64,000 nucleotides of DNA, taken from positions 1 to 64,000 of IMG/VR virus record IMGVR_UViG_3300037140_000081; one strand, given 5' to 3'. The DNA comes from a virus. The first letter of the stretch is position 1; each line of letters opens with the position of its first letter. Made by a program: the position numbers and the translations under genes. The notes under the pieces were generated by a model that did no database searches, was not told the origin of the DNA, and saw only the letters and a list, made by a program, of their open reading frames with translations. This document shows positions 15,487-23,403 of the stretch, in pieces.

Positions 15487-17775
15487 TTACCCTACACCTG
15501 GGGAGATAGGTTTGGCTCCGGGCCCGGGCTGGTTGCCAACCAAGGTTGCCGACTGGGGGCCTAGCCCATGTCCAGCCGGTTGTCCAGGTCTATTTCCTTG
15601 GCCCTGCGCGGCCGCACGGTTCAGGTCCATTCTGGGGTCATTCGTTTGCCCATCCTGGCCACCATTGCCCTCAGGCGTACCAATGTGCACCGGTGGCCCC
15701 TCTGGCATTTGCGCGCGGGCAGCCAGAGCGCCGGCGGTCAACTCGGTAGCGATACGCTGAACACCCAGTTCAACTCCCTTATGGACGCCTTGCTCAACCT
15801 GCTGGGTCATATCACCACCCGCGGCCTGCTGCTGCTTCTCGGCAGCGTCCATCTGTTCAATTTCCTGCTCAGTCGGTACGATCTGTTCGCCATCCAATCC
15901 AATAGTGCTTGACACTGATCGCAACACGTTGGCGCGGCCCTTGAGCCCAACGATCTTCTGATCGACTGGGTTGATCGTGGCGGACAAGAACTCGATCTGG
16001 CGCTGGCGCAAAGTCTCGCGCTGGATTGCGACGTTGACACCCTGGACGCTGATCTTCTCTTCACCGGTCAACAGCCCGGTTGTGTCGGTCAGCATGATCA
16101 GATCGGACAGCTGCAACAGCGCTGGCTCTAGCACGTCGCGGTCAATATTAGCGCTCACGCTCTGCAAGATTTTACTTGCATTGCCCATGAGCATAGCCAG
16201 CCCGGACGCGGTGCGCCCTGCGCCGCCGCCGGCGCCCTGGCCGCCCACATATTTCGGGATGGCCGAAACATCATCGGCCAGGCCAACGCAGAACTCGAAC
16301 ACAGACTGTAGCTGCTGCGCGTTCGAGGTTGGCATAAAGAACGAAACGGGAACCTGTGCATTGTTGCCGACCGGGTCATTTCGCGCGTGCCAGCGCTTCC
16401 ACGGGTAGAGGTCATCGGTATTCTCGTCCGGCGACACGCGGTCGTCATTAATCACGACCTGCGGACCAGAGGCAATGCTTAAGTTATTGACAAGACTACG
16501 TAAAGTGGCGTTTGCCACTTCCTGTAGATCGGTCAGCAAATCGGTCAATCCGTTCCCAATGGGGGTACCCGGCACCTTCTCGAATGATGTAATAAAGTAC
16601 GGATGGCGTTGTCGCGGGGATGGCGACAAATGCGCCTTAATGACATGCGTGCCAATGATCCACGCTTGAACATTGTAATCCCGTAACTCGTCCGGGACAG
16701 CCAAACCATACTCTTGCAAAACGCGTCCCTGAACATTGCCATTAAACTCCATCATGGAGAGCATCCCGGACCGGTTCCAGGCCGGGTTCTCGCGGCTCTC
16801 CAAAGTCGCGCGTTCGGCGTCCGTGGTGTCCCAGTTGTCATACAAGCCACCGCGGCCATATTCATCCAACACCGCGCGAATTTCGTCCTCATTATATCCA
16901 GGCAGATCGAGCAGATCGTTAATCTCGGCGCGCGTGATCCGCAGCTTCTCTATAGTGTTGGCATTTTCAATGTCCGCGACGCCCGGCGTCCACCACAAAT
17001 CGAACGGCGATACACGGTTCCAAGTCAGTTTTGGCTTCTGCTGGATCGTTGGGGCGCCTCCGTTAGGTGGCCACACGACCTCTGGAACGACCTTTACAAC
17101 CGGGCCTTTTATGCATGCAAACGGGAAAATTGGCAAGTCAACCAGGAACTCCGCGAGCGCATGATAGAAGCCGCCGTCGCGCAGCAGCCCCTCAATCTTT
17201 TCGTCGCTGTCCCGAGCCTGCTGGGTTGCTTTCTTCTTGGCCGCATCCTTGGCAGCTTCAACGAGCGCATCGCGGCGCTGCTTCACGTCAGCCGGGTTCG
17301 GGGGCTGCCCCTTATGTTGCTGCACGAGTTGCTGCTCGGACTGCATCATCTGGTCAATGCTTTGGAGAATTTGTGGCGGCACCTCGGGGTCGGCCGGCGG
17401 CTTAACAGACCAGGGTTGATCCTGGCCCAAATAAATATCCCGGAGCAACGAGCTAGCCGCGCGACACTTTTGCGCAATCAGGCGAGCATATACCTGCGAT
17501 CCGCCAAACTTGGAAATTTCGGCCAGCTTAGAGGCATCATATTGTCCATTAAACGTCCGCAGGGCGACTAACAGGCGTTCAGACCACCCACTAGCCGTGT
17601 TGCGGTGGTTCCGCATTATCTCGAACTGGCCCTTGATATATCCAGCTAATTGGGGTATTTCTGGCTCTGGAGGGGCATTGTCCTGCGCGGATGCCGTAGC
17701 CCGCTCCTGGAGCTGTTGCTCCAGCGCAGCCGGTGGGATTACTTGGAGTACGCCGTTTTGTCCGAGGTCGCTCAT
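15487..17775 (-). CDS. Portal protein, P22-like
   Basis: 762 aa from ATG 17773-17775 with GGACAGGG before it; a GTG at 17802 would add 9 residues. Typical portal features: an N-terminal region with YIKGQFEIMRNHRNTASGWSERLL; a clip/stem region around IEGLLRDGGFYHAL; VSPFDLWWTPGVADIENA; GIDPRPVI-type helices replaced here by FFMPTSNAQQLQSVFEFCVGLADD; then GRTASGLAMLMGNASKILQ. A Gln/Gly-rich C-terminus forms the barrel or tail. Forms the 12-subunit DNA gate. Divergent from the terminase genes. Confidence 0.88.
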   Translation of the reverse strand: MSDLGQNGVLQVIPPAALEQQLQERATASAQDNAPPEPEIPQLAGYIKGQFEIMRNHRNTASGWSERLLVALRTFNGQYDASKLAEISKFGGSQVYARLIAQKCRAASSLLRDIYLGQDQPWSVKPPADPEVPPQILQSIDQMMQSEQQLVQQHKGQPPNPADVKQRRDALVEAAKDAAKKKATQQARDSDEKIEGLLRDGGFYHALAEFLVDLPIFPFACIKGPVVKVVPEVVWPPNGGAPTIQQKPKLTWNRVSPFDLWWTPGVADIENANTIEKLRITRAEINDLLDLPGYNEDEIRAVLDEYGRGGLYDNWDTTDAERATLESRENPAWNRSGMLSMMEFNGNVQGRVLQEYGLAVPDELRDYNVQAWIIGTHVIKAHLSPSPRQRHPYFITSFEKVPGTPIGNGLTDLLTDLQEVANATLRSLVNNLSIASGPQVVINDDRVSPDENTDDLYPWKRWHARNDPVGNNAQVPVSFFMPTSNAQQLQSVFEFCVGLADDVSAIPKYVGGQGAGGGAGRTASGLAMLMGNASKILQSVSANIDRDVLEPALLQLSDLIMLTDTTGLLTGEEKISVQGVNVAIQRETLRQRQIEFLSATINPVDQKIVGLKGRANVLRSVSSTIGLDGEQIVPTEQEIEQMDAAEKQQQAAGGDMTQQVEQGVHKGVELGVQRIATELTAGALAARAQMPEGPPVHIGTPEGNGGQDGQTNDPRMDLNRAAAQGQGNRPGQPAGHGLGPQSATLVGNQPGPGAKPISPGVG

Positions 17776-17885
17776 GCCCTGTCCGGCTAAAAAGGATTGC
17801 ACCGTGAACCTAACCGGAACGCGCTAATAATGCCTTAATAATTATGCTATTGCATTTAATCCTTATCTGATATAGGAATTTGGCC
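17776..17885. promoter_or_regulatory. Divergent intergenic region between portal and terminase
   Basis: About 110 bp, with an AT-rich centre (17826-17880). It holds a possible plus-strand -35 TTGCAT and a -10 near GATATA, and A/T-rich blocks reading leftward (TAATTATTAAGG). It must contain promoters for the portal operon and the terminase genes unless a phage polymerase or readthrough is used. The ribosome site AGGAA precedes ATG 17886. Confidence 0.45.
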
Positions 17886-18434
17886 ATGACCGATCATATT
17901 GACGAAAGCGAGCGCCTGGACGAAGTTATACGGGCGTCGCTCCCAGCGACGTTGTCTTCCAATGGGCTAAACCTTTCCGATTTGGCGGCTCTTGCCCGGG
18001 ACCTGATCCTCAATCTCAGAGAACTGCCGGCCACGCTTGCCGCGCACAAAATCACCCAAGAGCAATATGACAGGATTAAAGAGAACGAATTTTTCAAGCG
18101 CGCCCTAGAACAGCTCACCATTGAATGGCATTCAGCCAAGTCAACTACTGACCGATTGAAAATCCAAGCCGCGGCGTCGTTTGAATACGCCATGCCAACC
18201 ATAACCGCGAGAATGGTAAAGAACGATGAAGACCTCGGCAAAGTTGTTGAGGCCGGCAAGCTGCTCGCTAAAGTAGCGGGCGTGGACAGCAGCGAAGCAC
18301 AAGCTGCATCGAACCCCGGCGAAAAATTTTCTATTGTTATTAACCTAGGCGAGGATACGAAACTCAAGTTTGAGAAAGATATCACTCCGGCTATACCCCT
18401 AATAGAGAAAGCGAAACCCAATGAGCCATCCTAA
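17886..18434 (+). CDS. Terminase small subunit (probable)
   Basis: 182 aa from ATG 17886 (AGGAA upstream); a TTG at 17880 is less likely. All-helical, with LSDLAALARDLILNLREL, HKITQEQYDRIKENEFFKRAL, a KSTTDRLKIQAA segment and a beta-type C-terminus. This organisation (helical DNA-binding core, small C-terminal domain) and the position just before the exonuclease and large terminase fit a TerS. It would recognise the packaging site and feed DNA to TerL. Confidence 0.72.
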   Translation: MTDHIDESERLDEVIRASLPATLSSNGLNLSDLAALARDLILNLRELPATLAAHKITQEQYDRIKENEFFKRALEQLTIEWHSAKSTTDRLKIQAAASFEYAMPTITARMVKNDEDLGKVVEAGKLLAKVAGVDSSEAQAASNPGEKFSIVINLGEDTKLKFEKDITPAIPLIEKAKPNEPS

Positions 18435-19191
18435 AGTCGCATTCTTCGACGTTGAGAACGCTCCCTCTCTAGGTTACTTCTGGGGGCACTTGTGGGAAAC
18501 AAATATCATTGGCGTGACCAATCCTTGGTACATGCTTTCATTTTCCTATCGCTGGATGGGCGAAAAGAAAATTCACTGTCATGCTCTCCCTGATTATCCG
18601 CTGTTCAAAAAGGACAAGGAGAACGACAAACACCTGGTCGAAGACTTGCATGATTTGTTTGATGAAGCAGACGTGCTGATCGCACACAACGGGGATCGCT
18701 TTGATATCCGCAAGAGTAATGCGCGTTTCATTATGCAGGGGCTGCGGCCGCCGTCGCCCTACAAATCAATAGACACCCTCAAGGCCGCGCGCCGGTTCTT
18801 TCATTTTCAAAGCAACAAGCTAGACGATCTAGGCCAGTACCTAGGTGTTGGCCGCAAGCTGCCGCACACTGGCTTTGATCTGTGGAAACGTTGCATGGCC
18901 GGCGAGAAGAACGCCTGGAAGACCATGCGCGAGTACAACATGCACGACGTAGAACTGTTAGAGGGGGTCTACGAAAAACTGAAACCATATATGTCAAATC
19001 ATCCGGACTTGACTATATATGAAGACGCGGTGGGGTGCCCCACTTGTCGGTCTACGCATATCCATCGCCGCGGGTTCGCGGTTAGCCGGAAACGCAAGTA
19101 CCGCCGCTACCACTGCGGAAACTGCGGCGCCTGGTTCCAAGGGGCCGTCATTAAACTAGGTGAGAAAGTCCCCGACAAGCATGGGCATTGA
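18421..19191 (+). CDS. RNase H-fold 3'-5' exonuclease with C-terminal zinc ribbon
   Basis: 256 aa. Exo I FFDVENAP (DxE), Exo II LIAHNGDRFDIRKSNARF, Exo III YNMHDVELLEGVY: the DEDDh/y layout of RNase_H_2 (YprB-like) exonucleases. Residues about 205-240 form a zinc ribbon CPTC...YHCGNCGAWF. Overlaps the TerS stop by 14 nt and the TerL start by 11 nt, so it is translated between the two terminase subunits. May trim DNA ends or process RNA during packaging; role inferred only. Confidence 0.78.
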   Translation: MSHPKVAFFDVENAPSLGYFWGHLWETNIIGVTNPWYMLSFSYRWMGEKKIHCHALPDYPLFKKDKENDKHLVEDLHDLFDEADVLIAHNGDRFDIRKSNARFIMQGLRPPSPYKSIDTLKAARRFFHFQSNKLDDLGQYLGVGRKLPHTGFDLWKRCMAGEKNAWKTMREYNMHDVELLEGVYEKLKPYMSNHPDLTIYEDAVGCPTCRSTHIHRRGFAVSRKRKYRRYHCGNCGAWFQGAVIKLGEKVPDKHGH

Positions 19192-20635
19192 ATTTACGGC
19201 GCCGCCTACCTGTGCGGCCTTTCAAAAATCTGAGGCCTTCGGCCGGCTGATTGCTGGGCCTGTGGGTTCCGGCAAGACTACGTCCTGTGTCATGGAGCTA
19301 TTCCGCCGTTCCATGCAGCAATCCCATGCGGCCGACGGTCTACGCTACACCCGCCATGCCATCGTACGCCAAACCCTCAAACAGTTGAAGGACACCGTGC
19401 TCAAGGATTGTCGGTCATGGCTGGGCGGCGTGGGTGAGTGGAAAGTTTCCGAGAACACCTTCCACCTGAACTTTGGCGACGTGCGCTCCGAGTGGATATT
19501 TATCCCGCTCGAAGACGCAGCCGACCAAGCGCGCCTGTTGTCAATGCAACTCACGGGGGCCTGGTTATCAGAATGCATCGAAATGAACCTGGACGTGGTC
19601 GCCCCTATCACCGGTCGCCTGGGCCGATACCCCTCTGGCGCACAAGGTACGCCCACATGGCATGGTCTGATCGCGGATACGAACATGCCTACGGAAATGT
19701 CACCATGGCATACATTCATGGAGAACCCGAACTCGGATTGGCAGGTCTTCATCCAGCCTTCGGGATTGTCACCCAACGCCGAGAATTTAAACTATCTCGT
19801 GCAGAATGAGCGCACTATTCTGCTGCCTATTGACCACCCAGACCGCCTGGCGCAGGGACGCAAGTACTATGAGCGCTTTGTTGAAATGTACGGCGAAGAC
19901 AGCGACTGGGTTAAGCGATATGTTCACGCCCAGTATGGCGACGACCCGTCTGGCATGGCGGTGTTCAAGGAAAGCTGGCGCACGGACTTCCACGTTGTAG
20001 ATGACACGATGTTGATCCCCGGTTACCCGGTTATCGTAGCCCAGGACTTTGGTCGCAACCCGTGGTCGTTGATCTGCCAGGCCGATCACATGGGACGGCT
20101 AATCGTGCATGAGGAAGTTCCCGGCACAAACATAGGTTTAGAAAAACATGTCAACCAAAGCTTGCGCCCTCGACTGCTATCAAACAAGTATGTCGGCTAT
20201 AAGGTCGCAATCGTCGGTGACCCGGCCGGGGTGGCCAAAGGAAACATTTCCGAGGAAAGCTGCTTCGATGCCCTCAAGCGAATGGGGCTACCAGCGTTCC
20301 CAGCTGTCACCAACGATGTTGAGCCCCGGCTCCGTGCAGTGGAGGCGCTCCTCGGTCGCCAAACAAATGGCGGACCGACGCTAATGGTGAACCGCCAGGG
20401 CTGCCCGATGCTGATCCGTGCTATGTCAGGTGGCTACCGCTTCACGAAGACGAAGGCGGGGGCGCTCCGGGTCGTGCCCGAGAAGAACGATAAAGAGGGA
20501 TATTCCCACGTAGCCGATTGCTTACAATACGCTTCTCTCGTCGTTGGAGGCGGGCTAATGGGTGAAATCGCCAGAAGGTTGCGGGGCAAAGTTCGACCAA
20601 AAGGCCCCACAATTTCAGCCGCAGCTTGGACATAA
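19181..20635 (+). CDS. terL: Terminase large subunit
   Basis: 484 aa from ATG 19181. Walker A GPVGSGKTTSCV at about residue 29; Walker B region GAWLSECIEMNLD; C-terminal RNase H-like nuclease with VAQDFGRNPWSL, VGDPAGVAK and HVADCLQY supplying the acidic metal ligands. ATPase motor and headful-type nuclease for packaging. Convergent with the tiny membrane gene whose stop lies 3 nt away. Confidence 0.9.
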   Translation: MGIEFTAPPTCAAFQKSEAFGRLIAGPVGSGKTTSCVMELFRRSMQQSHAADGLRYTRHAIVRQTLKQLKDTVLKDCRSWLGGVGEWKVSENTFHLNFGDVRSEWIFIPLEDAADQARLLSMQLTGAWLSECIEMNLDVVAPITGRLGRYPSGAQGTPTWHGLIADTNMPTEMSPWHTFMENPNSDWQVFIQPSGLSPNAENLNYLVQNERTILLPIDHPDRLAQGRKYYERFVEMYGEDSDWVKRYVHAQYGDDPSGMAVFKESWRTDFHVVDDTMLIPGYPVIVAQDFGRNPWSLICQADHMGRLIVHEEVPGTNIGLEKHVNQSLRPRLLSNKYVGYKVAIVGDPAGVAKGNISEESCFDALKRMGLPAFPAVTNDVEPRLRAVEALLGRQTNGGPTLMVNRQGCPMLIRAMSGGYRFTKTKAGALRVVPEKNDKEGYSHVADCLQYASLVVGGGLMGEIARRLRGKVRPKGPTISAAAWT

Positions 20636-20637
20636 CG

Positions 20638-20730
20638 CTACCCCCAGTTAAACACGTACTTCCACACAAGTACCCATGTCGCTATGAGGAGAGCGCAATA
20701 TGTGAACCAGAACCAGTTGTCAGTACCCAT
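20638..20730 (-). CDS. Tiny single-pass membrane protein, 30 aa
   Basis: 30 aa starting MGTDNWFWF and ending KYVFNWG, with one hydrophobic helix (CALLIATWVLVW). Start lies inside the end of the preceding gene (20720-20857), preceded by GAGAG. Last gene of a chain of overlapping small genes. Function unknown; could assist lysis. Confidence 0.6.
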   Translation of the reverse strand: MGTDNWFWFTYCALLIATWVLVWKYVFNWG

Positions 20731-20857
20731 AGAAATCTCTCACGACCTTTTCATGGGCTGGCCACCGAGAAGCAGGTTCGCCCAGCATCGCGTGTAGTAT
20801 GCGATGCCGGGCGAGTGCGAACGCACGCATAACGTGCCATACCCCTTGCGGGCTCAT
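20720..20857 (-). CDS. Small basic helical protein, 45 aa
   Basis: 45 aa: MSPQGVWHVMRAFALARHRI and a C-terminal PAHEKVVRDFYGY. ATG 20855-20857 overlaps the stop of the DUF3309 gene (ATGA). Arg/His-rich, no membrane segment. No family recognised. Confidence 0.6.
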   Translation of the reverse strand: MSPQGVWHVMRAFALARHRILHAMLGEPASRWPAHEKVVRDFYGY

Positions 20858-20994
20858 CGTAAGAGCATCACGATCAGCACGATCACCAGGATGAAGCCAA
20901 TCCCGCCGCCCATATAGCCCACGGTGTTGCCGGCGTACCACCCACCCCCTCCGAACAAGAGGATCAGGATCAGGATCAACAGAATTAAGCCCAT
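20854..20994 (-). CDS. DUF3309-like tiny membrane protein
   Basis: 46 aa. MGLILLILILILLFGGGGWY opens the protein; then a Gly-rich turn and a second hydrophobic helix (GFILVIVLIVMLLR). Length, two-helix layout and the GGGxxG turn match DUF3309, a family common in Alpha- and Betaproteobacteria and some of their phages. AGGAT ribosome site 8 nt before the start. Confidence 0.75.
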   Translation of the reverse strand: MGLILLILILILLFGGGGWYAGNTVGYMGGGIGFILVIVLIVMLLR

Positions 20995-20998
20995 CGTG

Positions 20999-21121
20999 TT
21001 ATCCTTTCTTTCCGCGCGATTGCGCCATCAGTTTCCGCTTGAAGTCCAACCGGTCTACCTTGCGACCGTTCAGTAGTCGCATCTGGCGCCGGCGACGCTT
21101 GGCAGTTGCAGTCACGGTCAT
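20999..21121 (-). CDS. Small basic protein, 40 aa
   Basis: 40 aa, very basic: TATAKRRRRQMRLLNGRKVDR and LMAQSRGKKG. ATG overlaps the stop of the upstream membrane gene (ATGA). Possibly nucleic-acid binding; otherwise unrecognised. Confidence 0.55.
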   Translation of the reverse strand: MTVTATAKRRRRQMRLLNGRKVDRLDFKRKLMAQSRGKKG

Positions 21122-21249
21122 TTCGGTTCCTTAAAGTGGTGGCCGATGAAGTACGAAAGAGAGTAGCCAGCGACAAACGCGGTAAACGCGGCAATGTGCC
21201 AACCAATCAGCTCCAAAGCGGTTCCATTACCAAATAGAAAGTGCTTCAC
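21118..21249 (-). CDS. Tiny membrane protein, 43 aa (GTG start)
   Basis: 43 aa with one hydrophobic helix (IGWHIAAFTAFVAGYSLSYF) and a short basic tail (HHFKEPK). GTG 21247-21249 overlaps the TGA of the holin-like gene (GTGA). Function unknown, possibly part of a leftward membrane/lysis operon. Confidence 0.58.
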   Translation of the reverse strand: MKHFLFGNGTALELIGWHIAAFTAFVAGYSLSYFIGHHFKEPK

Positions 21250-21632
21250 TCTTTGTCCTCTGGTTTAGCTGCTTCAAGAACTTGCGCCGCGACTTTAGCC
21301 GCACGAACTACCACACTTTCCGCCGTGGCTTGCGCTAGTTGAACTTGCCCCACATTTACCGGGTGTGCCACCAGCTCCAGCGCTTCGAGCCGTGCCATTT
21401 CAATTCTGAGCACCGCCAACTTACGGAGGCGCCGGCCTTGTTTCCAATTCTGATATGTCTTGCTTTCATAAATTTGAATGCCATACCAGAGCAACGCAAC
21501 CACCGCAGCAACCCCCGGAAACCATCCAACGATAGAACCGACAAGGGCCGCACCGGATAAAGAATGGCCTATCCAGCTAATAATCCCTTGGCCATCTTCC
21601 ACTTCGCTACCCCGTGCTGCTACAAATGGCAT
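21246..21632 (-). CDS. Holin-like membrane protein with cytoplasmic helix
   Basis: 128 aa. Two close hydrophobic stretches at about 17-52 (GHSLSGAALVGSIVGWFPG, VAAVVALLWYGIQIY), then a charged helical tail to the end. The layout resembles class II holins, and it heads a set of tiny membrane proteins. A separate lysis cassette at 60063-62212 has its own holin candidate, so this one may do something else. Confidence 0.5.
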   Translation of the reverse strand: MPFVAARGSEVEDGQGIISWIGHSLSGAALVGSIVGWFPGVAAVVALLWYGIQIYESKTYQNWKQGRRLRKLAVLRIEMARLEALELVAHPVNVGQVQLAQATAESVVVRAAKVAAQVLEAAKPEDKE

Positions 21633-21680
21633 AAGTGCCTCGTGTCTGCTTTATATTAATTAAAGAGGAACCATGAATAA

Positions 21681-22022
21681 TTAGTGTATTTTGTCATCTT
21701 CCCAAGGGCACTGGACCACCAATTCCATGTGCTTTTTCAGCATATTCCGGTGTTTCCCCGCTAGGTCCGTCAGCTCTTTTATGGCACTTTCTAGCTTCTC
21801 TGGCACCTGGGCACCGGTTTTAATGAGGTTTTGGATCGAGATCAGGGTCTGGAGCCGGCCGGCCGCGGAGTGCAGCGCAAACGCCGAGGACATGCCATCG
21901 AGAAACGGCTGCCGCTCCAGATGCCTGTCATAGCTATCAAGAGTGGACAAGACCGCCTGGGCTTGCAGCTGCCCTATAGTCGTTATGTTCACCGGCACCT
22001 GGAGTGCTTCGATGATCATCAT
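21681..22022 (-). CDS. Helical protein of unknown function
   Basis: 113 aa if started at ATG 22020-22022, 4 nt after the upstream stop; an ATG at 22052 would add 10 residues. Almost all helix, with SAAGRLQTLISIQNLIKTG and LESAIKELTDLAGKHRNML likely coiled coil. Downstream of the winged-helix-like regulator gene and probably cotranscribed with it. No family recognised. Confidence 0.62.
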   Translation of the reverse strand: MMIIEALQVPVNITTIGQLQAQAVLSTLDSYDRHLERQPFLDGMSSAFALHSAAGRLQTLISIQNLIKTGAQVPEKLESAIKELTDLAGKHRNMLKKHMELVVQCPWEDDKIH

Positions 22023-22023
22023 T

Positions 22024-22647
22024 TCATTTAGCAGAGGCGTGGGCATGGGCAATATCCAATGGCATGTTTTTTAATTCGTCGGGGTGGTTCTTGCCAGAAA
22101 TATACAGCTCCAGCATGTTCAGCATGTGCTGACGCTGGGCCGGCTCCATGTAGTAACCCCGCGCCCACAGAGTGTGGATGGTCAGGTGAAATGGCTTGAG
22201 GCGCTTACGCAAGTGGCAGATCACCACGTCCACCATCTTGGGGTCGGTCTCTTCCTTGAGCGAAGATCGCCGGCTCTCGATCACCTGGTGCATCGTGTCC
22301 TTGGTGACCTCGGTGCGATTGATCAACACCGCCAGGAGGGCACCTTGCAACTTTGTCACCTTGAACAGGCGCACGCAGGAGAACACCAGCTCCTGCTCCA
22401 GCACGGAACTATCCTTCACCCAGAGCGGTGCGCGCGTGTCGCGGTGCGCGCCGGGCGGCCAGTCATCCTTTGGGTAATAGGCGATGGCCCCGGTGAGCAC
22501 CGCAGTTCGGACCGCATCGCGCACGGCGTCGGCCGTCTGCCTCATAGCTCGGGCAATTGCCCGGTATGGCACACCTTCGTCCGCGAGCCGCACACAGAAC
22601 GGCACGAGGGCCTTTGGAATTTCTTCGGATAGCAATAGGTCAGACAT
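22024..22647 (-). CDS. Winged-helix transcription regulator-like protein
   Basis: 207 aa from ATG 22645-22647. An N-terminal helix-turn-helix-like stretch (GVPYRAIARAMRQTADAVRDAV) is followed by a C-terminal region resembling OmpR/PhoB-type winged helices (VDVVICHLRKRLKPF, then IHTLWARGYYM, the hairpin-wing signature). A phage regulator acting on early or late promoters is a fair guess. Its upstream region holds two interleaved inverted repeats. Confidence 0.65.
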   Translation of the reverse strand: MSDLLLSEEIPKALVPFCVRLADEGVPYRAIARAMRQTADAVRDAVRTAVLTGAIAYYPKDDWPPGAHRDTRAPLWVKDSSVLEQELVFSCVRLFKVTKLQGALLAVLINRTEVTKDTMHQVIESRRSSLKEETDPKMVDVVICHLRKRLKPFHLTIHTLWARGYYMEPAQRQHMLNMLELYISGKNHPDELKNMPLDIAHAHASAK

Positions 22648-22682
22648 GGGGCACCGTTGGTTAAAGAAGCGATGCGAGTGGA

Positions 22683-22771
22683 CCCGACGGGGCACCCCCT
22701 GCGGCGCAACGCGCGAGCGGCTTACATGCACCTATGCCCCGTCGGGCCCGGCCGTACAATAAGGTGCATGT
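22683..22771. promoter_or_regulatory. Two interleaved inverted repeats upstream of the regulator gene
   Basis: Repeat 1: cccgacggggca (22683-22694) with its exact complement tgccccgtcggg (22735-22746). Repeat 2: acatgcacct (22724-22733) with its exact complement aggtgcatgt (22762-22771). The arms alternate, so an RNA read across them would form an H-type pseudoknot. It lies in the 136-nt untranslated leader of the regulator gene. May be an operator pair or an RNA control element. Confidence 0.6.
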
Positions 22772-22783
22772 CTTATTCATTGG

Positions 22784-23002
22784 TTACTCACGGGGTGTCC
22801 CGTCTGCTTTTCGGGTGACAGCGACGTTTGCCCACATGGCGTTAGTCCTGTGGTTCCGCAGCACGAATGACTTGTCTGGGCCATCCACCAGGACCTCGTC
22901 CAGGGCTTCGGCATAGACAGTTGCCGCGGCGCGCAAGGTCGCCATGTCCTTGGTTTGCTCGGAGGTCGGTTTCAAGTACTCGAATGTCGAAGCGTGCATC
23001 AT
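22784..23002 (-). CDS. Acb2/Tad1-hairpin-like protein, candidate anti-CBASS sponge
   Basis: 72 aa from ATG 23000-23002, overlapping the TGA upstream. Two helices: MATLRAAATVYAEALDEVL, then DKSFVLRNHRTNAMWANVAV. The layout (helix, short loop, [DE]KS, then MWANxAxxR near the end) is the hallmark I know from the Acb2/Tad1 hairpin domain (DUF7681), which binds cyclic nucleotides made by CBASS and related defences. The match is by eye; other small helical hairpins cannot be excluded. Confidence 0.55.
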   Translation of the reverse strand: MMHASTFEYLKPTSEQTKDMATLRAAATVYAEALDEVLVDGPDKSFVLRNHRTNAMWANVAVTRKADGTPRE

Positions 23003-23283
23003 GCGGCTTTTCGTTCGGTTTCGACCTGGCACCCGTCCCAGGCAGGAGCATCGGGGCTCCCGCTGAGCGGGGCCGGGTCGCCCTCAGGCGGAATGGTCTT
23101 GGCGACGCGCTCGGCTATGGCCCAGGCGCCGTTCAAGGCAATGAGGTTGTTCTCGGTCGGGGCCATAGCGAAGTCCGTGATCGCGCGCTCCAGATTGGAC
23201 GCGAACAGATGAAAGGTGTCCCGCCCCTCGGGGGAGGTTGCCTTAATGGCCGCGGTCCGCAGTTTCAGAACGAGTTCCATCAT
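22999..23283 (-). CDS. Small helical protein, relative of the 79-aa head-cluster protein
   Basis: 94 aa. Core SPEGRDTFHLFASNLERAI and NNLIALNGAWAIAERV parallels NPEGWDQF ... NVLVLQGQA of the 6667-6906 protein; the C-terminus is Pro-rich and disordered. ATGA-coupled to the Acb2-like gene. Function unknown. Confidence 0.62.
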   Translation of the reverse strand: MMELVLKLRTAAIKATSPEGRDTFHLFASNLERAITDFAMAPTENNLIALNGAWAIAERVAKTIPPEGDPAPLSGSPDAPAWDGCQVETERKAA

Positions 23284-23378
23284 CCACTCCAGGGCCTGCC
23301 GTGGCCTATATTTATCGCTATCGCAGGGCCAATGATCACCACCACGAAGACAATAATTACTAAGAATGTCTGATGCAT
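23280..23378 (-). CDS. Tiny membrane peptide, 32 aa
   Basis: 32 aa, MHQTFLVIIVFVVVIIGPAI then a short polar tail. GAGG lies upstream of ATG 23378, and its stop overlaps the next start (TGATG). A single membrane helix and no more. Confidence 0.5.
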   Translation of the reverse strand: MHQTFLVIIVFVVVIIGPAIAINIGHGRPWSG

Positions 23379-23403
23379 AAAGCCTCTAAGACAAGAAGTC
23401 AAT

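Noticed and set aside
22024-22731. Upstream extension of the regulator to 22731
   Set aside because: The added 28 residues come from the inverted-repeat leader and have an unnatural basic composition; ATG 22647 is preferred.
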